Shown in pieces: positions 34,710 through 38,406 of a stretch of 38,406 nt of DNA. The DNA comes from CAIMMJ01 sp037131955 (lineage in GTDB: Bacteria; Bacteroidota; Bacteroidia; UBA4408): NCBI GenBank assembly GCA_037131955.1, contig JBAXQC010000021.1, forward strand, positions 1-38,406, read 5' to 3'. Position numbers and translations under genes: made by a program. The stretch's first letter is position 1. Every line of letters begins with the position of its first letter. The notes beneath the pieces are model-generated. The model was not told where the DNA came from, made no database searches, and saw only the letters and a list, made by a program, of their open reading frames with translations.

Positions 34710-34793
34710 TTTACTCCTTCACCAACTTTATCACCACACTTCCATTAATTTTTGCAAAATAAATTCCTTTGCTGTAGTTGCTTAGGTTTATTT
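34710..34793 (-). repeat. Repeat copy B: 3' coding end of the T9SS gene
   Basis: The in-gene copy of the 84-bp repeat, coding for the last residues and stop of the 814-residue T9SS protein; partner of 33970-34053. The two copies are direct repeats enclosing the PemK/MazF-like module. Confidence 0.9.
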
Positions 34794-37155
34794 GCTTGCT
34801 CACTTTGTTGGTGTTATCACCAGCAAAAACAGCTATTTCTTGACCCATTACGTTGTACACTTCTACTCTCTGAATATTTTTAGCATCTTTAAAAGTGAAA
34901 ACACCAGTGCTTGGGTTGGGATAGATTTCAAAACTTTCTGGATTTAATTTTAAGTTAGTTGCACTAACGGTTATGTCAAAATTATTCTCGGTAGTATTGG
35001 TAATAATGGGTGCATTAAAATCAAAATAAATATAAGCTGTGTTGCTTATTTGTGAGCCATTTGGCAAGTTGGGTGTTGGCTTTATGCGGTACTGAAAATA
35101 ACCCATACTTCCTTCGTAATCGCTAGTGCTATCGGGCAACATAATGTTGTTGAACCTAACGGTTAATATGTTTCCGCTTATGCCAACATTTGCAGGATGA
35201 GAATAACCCAATACTTCAAACGTATTCAAATCTAACTGTGTATCTAAGGTATCTCTTAAACGAATATTAAAAGCAGGTGCATTGCCTGTGTTTTGGAAGT
35301 GAATGGTATACGTGAACCAATCGTCATAACCCGGCAATACATTTACCGGATATACTTCCTTCATGTTTGGGTCGTAAGAATTTACCACATTGTAACAAAA
35401 ATCATAAACGTTGTTGGTGGTATCAGCATCTATTGGATTGGGAGAAATTTCTACATGTACACATATTTGGTCATTGGCTTGTGCAGTGGTGTCGGTCAAT
35501 AAACTCAATCCAAAAGAAGTTGGATTTAAAGTATTAAAATCAGAAATACTATAAGTAAAAGTATTGCCACTAACTGTTGGCGTTAAAGCACCTGCAGTTG
35601 CTGCAACAAAAGAAACCGGGCCGTTTACTTGAATAGTAACTGTTCCTGAATAAGTATTTGTATCACATTGCAAATTATACCAATTAAAATTGTTGGAAAC
35701 ATTGGTATTAAGTATATGTGTTTGTCCCGGGAAAACCCAACCTAGAGTGGCTACAGAATGAATCTTAACATCATTAAGGGAATCGCAAACAACAGGGAAA
35801 TTAATATTTGATATGGTTTGGTTTGCAGAATCTAAAACAACGGTTTGTGTGTTAGATTGACCGCAACTTAATGAAAACGGATATAAATTATCCTCAATTT
35901 TTATTTGATAAGTACCTGCTATAAAAGGAGAAAAATTATATACCCCATTTACTGTATTTACCATTTCAAGTAAATTGTTTTGATTATCAAATAATTTTAC
36001 TGCAATATTATTAGCAGGCAAATCTGTATTATCGTAATTACAATTGTTGTTTAAATCAGTATAAACCAAACCCGTTATATTTGGAATCCCTTGACAGTAA
36101 ATGGAGCTATTTGCATTTATACTGTCTGAACAAAATGAACTAATTTTATAATATATTAAGTGGTGTTCAAATGAATAAGAACTAGTAAATGCTATGGCTG
36201 GTAAAAACAGTCCATTCCAATTGGGATCAATATTATATCTTACACCTCTATTAATAATATAAGATTGATTATAATCATTAGGAGTATAGATTGGAAAATT
36301 ACTATCTTGCTCTTCGTGGGAACAAAAGGTTACAAAGTTTTTAGAATTTATTGTATCGTTTAAATTATAGCTATATCCTGGCTTAAAAGATACAGTAGAT
36401 GCAACAAGTTTGCCGGGCAAAATAGGAGGTAATGCTGAGGTAGGAAAAGAAACTACGGAGAATCCAGTCTCCAAAGTATCTTCAATTGTTGCATTTGTAA
36501 GTGCAATGGCAAATCGCCATTTTGATGCACCACCAACAGAACTCCAATTTAATTTGTGATTTGACTGTGTATATTTTAAAAGCTTAAAATAAGTGGTATC
36601 ATATCCATAATTTGCAATTTGACCAATGAAATGTTCGGTTGGCAATTGGGTATTTGTATTATTTATACCGATTTCAAAAATCAGTGAATCTGTCACATTA
36701 ATATTTCTTGTATATACGAATAAAAATTTAATAGAGTCCAATTTATAGGTGTCGGATGCTCCTAGATGCAAATAGTCGCCTTGAGGATAAGTAATAGAGT
36801 CATTAAAAAACTGGCTTTTTACATCTAGTACATCTCCAAGCATGTGTACAAAAGGCTGGTCATATTCTGTACCAAATTCTGCTGTTATATTTGAATCTGG
36901 AAATAAATAGTTAAAAGTGATCATAGAAGTTCCTTGAAAAAAATCATTCATTGTTTCACCATAATTATACCAACGAGATTGATTGTTTGCATTAGTTGCA
37001 GTTTGAGAGTTTGAATTAATGTATGAATGACTATTTGTTATTTTTTTTCCAAGATTTTGGTGTCTCAAACTTACCAAAGGGGTTGTTGCTTTTATTGATT
37101 GAAAAAAAACCAAAAGAATAAGCATTACCATAAGATTTTTTGAAGTATTTTTCAT
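34711..37155 (-). CDS. Large T9SS secreted protein with SdrD B-like and DUF11-like repeats
   Basis: An 814-residue secreted protein. Signal peptide 1-23; a long N-terminal region (~25-350) of unknown fold with many Asn/Thr/Tyr; an SdrD B-like domain (~352-435: ITGLVYTDLNNNCNYDNTDL, the GVYNFSPFIAGTYQIKI end), then a DUF11-like/DUF7619-type domain (~590-730: MKEVYPVNVLPG, FTYTIHFQNTGNAPAFNI, NTAYIYFDFNAPIITN), and a type A sorting domain (735-814: FEIYPNPSTGVF, NVMGQEI, KGIYFAKING). This is the common plan of Bacteroidota adhesin-like surface proteins. It is downstream of an orphan antitoxin gene and upstream of the TA cassette, on the same strand. Confidence 0.88.
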   Translation of the reverse strand: MKNTSKNLMVMLILLVFFQSIKATTPLVSLRHQNLGKKITNSHSYINSNSQTATNANNQSRWYNYGETMNDFFQGTSMITFNYLFPDSNITAEFGTEYDQPFVHMLGDVLDVKSQFFNDSITYPQGDYLHLGASDTYKLDSIKFLFVYTRNINVTDSLIFEIGINNTNTQLPTEHFIGQIANYGYDTTYFKLLKYTQSNHKLNWSSVGGASKWRFAIALTNATIEDTLETGFSVVSFPTSALPPILPGKLVASTVSFKPGYSYNLNDTINSKNFVTFCSHEEQDSNFPIYTPNDYNQSYIINRGVRYNIDPNWNGLFLPAIAFTSSYSFEHHLIYYKISSFCSDSINANSSIYCQGIPNITGLVYTDLNNNCNYDNTDLPANNIAVKLFDNQNNLLEMVNTVNGVYNFSPFIAGTYQIKIEDNLYPFSLSCGQSNTQTVVLDSANQTISNINFPVVCDSLNDVKIHSVATLGWVFPGQTHILNTNVSNNFNWYNLQCDTNTYSGTVTIQVNGPVSFVAATAGALTPTVSGNTFTYSISDFNTLNPTSFGLSLLTDTTAQANDQICVHVEISPNPIDADTTNNVYDFCYNVVNSYDPNMKEVYPVNVLPGYDDWFTYTIHFQNTGNAPAFNIRLRDTLDTQLDLNTFEVLGYSHPANVGISGNILTVRFNNIMLPDSTSDYEGSMGYFQYRIKPTPNLPNGSQISNTAYIYFDFNAPIITNTTENNFDITVSATNLKLNPESFEIYPNPSTGVFTFKDAKNIQRVEVYNVMGQEIAVFAGDNTNKVSKQINLSNYSKGIYFAKINGSVVIKLVKE

Positions 37156-37189
37156 GTTAGGTTTTTTTACATTTTCTAATTTTTATAGT

Positions 37190-37222
37190 TTACTCATAGT
37201 CAATATCTAAAATAACATTCAT
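37190..37222 (-). pseudogene. Possible stub of a PIN-domain (VapC-like) toxin
   Basis: The ATG overlaps the stop of the DUF2281 gene in TAATG form, the overlap normal for antitoxin-toxin pairs. The frame reads MNVILDIDYE and stops. PIN toxins commonly begin M-N-x-L-L-D with the first metal-binding Asp at position 6, which agrees. The rest of the toxin (about 115 residues) is gone, replaced by the leader of the T9SS gene. Ten codons are little evidence, so the call is tentative. Confidence 0.4.
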
Positions 37223-37425
37223 TACACATAATCGTTAAATTCTTGCATAGGTTCATCAAAGTTTGGGTGCATTTTTATTTTACCTTTTAGCGAACCAAAT
37301 TTGGGTGTTTTGTTTTTTGAACTACTTATTTTTTTGCTTTTCAAAAAAGCTATAAAATCAAACACTTCTTGTTTTAAATTATTGGGTAATTGTTCTAATT
37401 CCTTTGCTATGGATAGTGTGTCCAT
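37222..37425 (-). CDS. DUF2281-type orphan antitoxin
   Basis: A 67-residue protein of DUF2281 type: an N-terminal helix LSIAKELEQLPNNLKQEVFDF (interaction-prone) followed by FIAFLKSKK and a basic, then acidic tail with FGSLKGKIKMHPNFDEPM, the usual toxin-wrapping end of VapB-like antitoxins paired to PIN toxins. The expected toxin is not present downstream; only a possible 10-codon stub overlaps its stop. The gene itself is intact and has its own -7 element, so it may be expressed alone or drive the T9SS gene. Confidence 0.7.
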   Translation of the reverse strand: MDTLSIAKELEQLPNNLKQEVFDFIAFLKSKKISSSKNKTPKFGSLKGKIKMHPNFDEPMQEFNDYV

Positions 37426-37446
37426 TTGTATTATTTTTTAGTGTAT

Positions 37447-37454
37447 CAAATGTA
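37447..37454 (-). promoter_or_regulatory. Putative -7 element for the DUF2281 gene
   Basis: Minus-strand TACATTTG (TAnnTTTG), 22 bp upstream of the antitoxin start. No -33 match at N19. Confidence 0.4.
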
Positions 37455-37488
37455 AGGTTTTTTGTTATAATTATCCATTGCTGAAATA

Positions 37489-37677
37489 TTATTCTTCCAT
37501 TGTTATTGCATTCACAATTGCACTGAACGCAGTATCTATCTTATTCCCATTCATAAAACTCGGGTAATTTGTATTAAGCCAGGTTGCAAAATTTGCATCA
37601 GGTATCGTTACCCATTGTGCTTTTGCAGGTATAAATTTTAAAGCAAGCACTAAAAAGAGGAGAATAAGTTTTTTTAT
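37489..37677 (-). pseudogene. N-terminal fragment of a leucine-rich-type T9SS protein, start codon lost
   Basis: Minus-strand frame of 62 codons that reads as a signal peptide (KKLILLFLVLALKFIPAKA) followed by QWVTIPDANFATWLNTNYPS and FMNGNKIDTAFSAIVNA, a known opening of Bacteroidota leucine-rich T9SS surface proteins (commonly …IPDANF..WL..NYP.CM.GN..DT.CS.IVNA…). Where ATG is expected the codon is ATA (37675-37677), and the frame ends in EE-stop before any repeat. The usual Cys is Phe. So both start and body are lost. The surrounding 37426-37856 has nothing else of note. Confidence 0.7.
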
Positions 37678-37798
37678 AAAAAAAAATTTTAAATCAAATT
37701 TAATAAAGTTTTAGTTTAAAAGTGTTATGAGTAAAAATTATTTTAAAGTTACAAGATCAATTATTTGCTTCAAAAAAACAATCTGAAAAATTATTCCT

Positions 37799-37806
37799 TA
37801 AATTTG
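37799..37806 (+). promoter_or_regulatory. Putative -7 element for the DUF433 gene
   Basis: TAAATTTG (TAnnTTTG), 50 bp ahead of the antitoxin start; no -33 element at N19. Confidence 0.35.
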
Positions 37807-37856
37807 TTGTAAGCTTTTTTGTAATAAACGATTTGCTAAATTTTTAAATTCAAAAT

Positions 37857-38081
37857 ATGAAACATTATTCCGAAATAATAACCATCGACCCAACAATTAG
37901 ATTTGGAAAACCCACTATTAAAGGAACACGAATTTCGGTATATGATGTTCTTTCGCTGTTTGCTTCGGGAATGTCGTTGCAAGAAATTATAGACGATTTC
38001 CCTGAATTGGGAGTGGAAGAGATAAATGCCGTTTTTGCTTATGCTGCAGATAGAGAGCAAAAATTATTGAATGCTTCATGA
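37857..38081 (+). CDS. DUF433 family antitoxin
   Basis: A 74-residue DUF433 protein with the family's pattern IDPTIRFGKPTIKGTRISVYDVL (residues 9-31) and a helix-turn-helix-like end (SLQEIIDDFPELGVEEINAVFAYA). DUF433 proteins are small DNA-binding antitoxins (VapB-like) paired with DUF5615 PIN-like toxins. Here the toxin gene begins inside the stop codon (ATGA overlap at 38078-38081), so the pair is canonical. The antitoxin is intact, while the toxin is broken. Confidence 0.88.
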   Translation: MKHYSEIITIDPTIRFGKPTIKGTRISVYDVLSLFASGMSLQEIIDDFPELGVEEINAVFAYAADREQKLLNAS

Positions 38082-38406
38082 AATTGTTGCTCGACCAAAA
38101 TATTTCTTACAAAGTCGCAGTAAACCTTACATCTATTTTTGAAGATTGCAAGCAAGTAAAAGAACTTGCACTTGAAAATAAAACCGACCGCGAAATATGG
38201 CAATATGCCAAAAACAATGGATTTACAATAGTTACTTTTGACGCTGATTTTCACGAATTGGCAACCATCTTCGGACATCCTCCTAAAATTATTTAGTTAA
38301 GAACAGGAAATATCAATACCACTGAATTAACTTCTACATTCAAACAAATTCCTTGAAAATTAAATCATTTATCAGTGATCCAGAATTTGCAAACCTTGCA
38401 TGTTTA
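38078..38406 (+). pseudogene. DUF5615 PIN-like toxin, inactivated (runs to window end)
   Basis: The first 72 codons give a good DUF5615 N-terminus: MKLLLDQNISYKV, with metal-binding Asp6, TDREIWQYAKNNGF, and VTFDADFHEL. The frame then meets TAG (38294-38296) exactly where the family has Trp (…PPKII-W-LRTGN…), a one-base TGG-to-TAG change. Reading through, LRTGNINTTELTSTFKQI continues the family pattern; then at ~38352 one base seems missing, and only the shifted frame continues with LKIKSFISDPEFANLACL, the family's C-terminal motif. So it has a nonsense mutation and a frameshift; functional toxin is not expected. Confidence 0.85.

Noticed and set aside
33838..38406. Integrase, transposase or attachment site that would explain the TA cluster
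   Set aside because: No such coding sequence and no inverted terminal repeats were visible; the only repeats are the T9SS gene ends.

Overview
The window is AT-rich chromosomal DNA from a member of the Bacteroidota, probably class Bacteroidia; genus and species cannot be told by eye. The evidence is: three intact secreted proteins with type IX secretion (T9SS) C-terminal sorting domains, several upstream elements fitting the Bacteroidota promoter form TTTG-N19-TAnnTTTG (one exact, ahead of nuoG), and families typical of the phylum (DUF2851, 3-gene-module NuoG, rhomboid with a C-terminal cytosolic tail).

Layout. 1-3.7 kb: a membrane metallophosphoesterase cut by the window edge, a stand-alone TPM-domain protein, a GNAT acetyltransferase, hpt, a PhnP-like MBL hydrolase, and a very small ribosomal protein gene (bTHX) with its own terminator. 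3.9-10.4 kb: an iron-sulfur (6-4)-type photolyase, murF and a small outer-membrane protein on the plus strand, then a minus-strand group ispH - glycosyltransferase - serine hydrolase. 10.5-17.5 kb: a decayed GxxExxY gene, mtgA, and a run haaO - unknown gene - prfA - T9SS cargo - pyrF, followed by DUF2851 and PspC genes. 17.6-19.5 kb: a secreted PNGase F-like T9SS protein. 19.7-23.0 kb: nuoGHIJ with a short NuoG and no nuoA-F or nuoK-N beside it. 23.0-27.5 kb: a SAM-I riboswitch with an intrinsic terminator controlling a full-length cobalamin-dependent metH. 27.6-33.8 kb: a lipoprotein plus TPR/SpoIIE-phosphatase pair, then mutL and two rhomboid proteases.

33.8-38.4 kb is the accessory part and the most interesting one. 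It holds three different toxin-antitoxin families in about 4.3 kb. One (PemK/MazF-like) looks intact and sits exactly between two 84-bp copies (81/84 identical, spaced 740 bp) of the 3' coding end of a T9SS sorting domain. One (DUF2281) keeps only the antitoxin with a possible 10-codon stub of a PIN toxin. One (DUF433/DUF5615) keeps the antitoxin, while its toxin carries an in-frame stop and a one-base frameshift. A start-less N-terminal fragment of a leucine-rich T9SS protein lies among them. This reads as a recombination and decay hot spot built around T9SS cargo genes.

The rest is mostly housekeeping: peptidoglycan (murF, mtgA), isoprenoid (ispH), nucleotide (hpt, pyrF), translation (prfA, bTHX), respiration (nuo), methionine (metH) and repair (mutL, photolyase). 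I saw no rRNA, tRNA, CRISPR array, integrase or complete insertion sequence.
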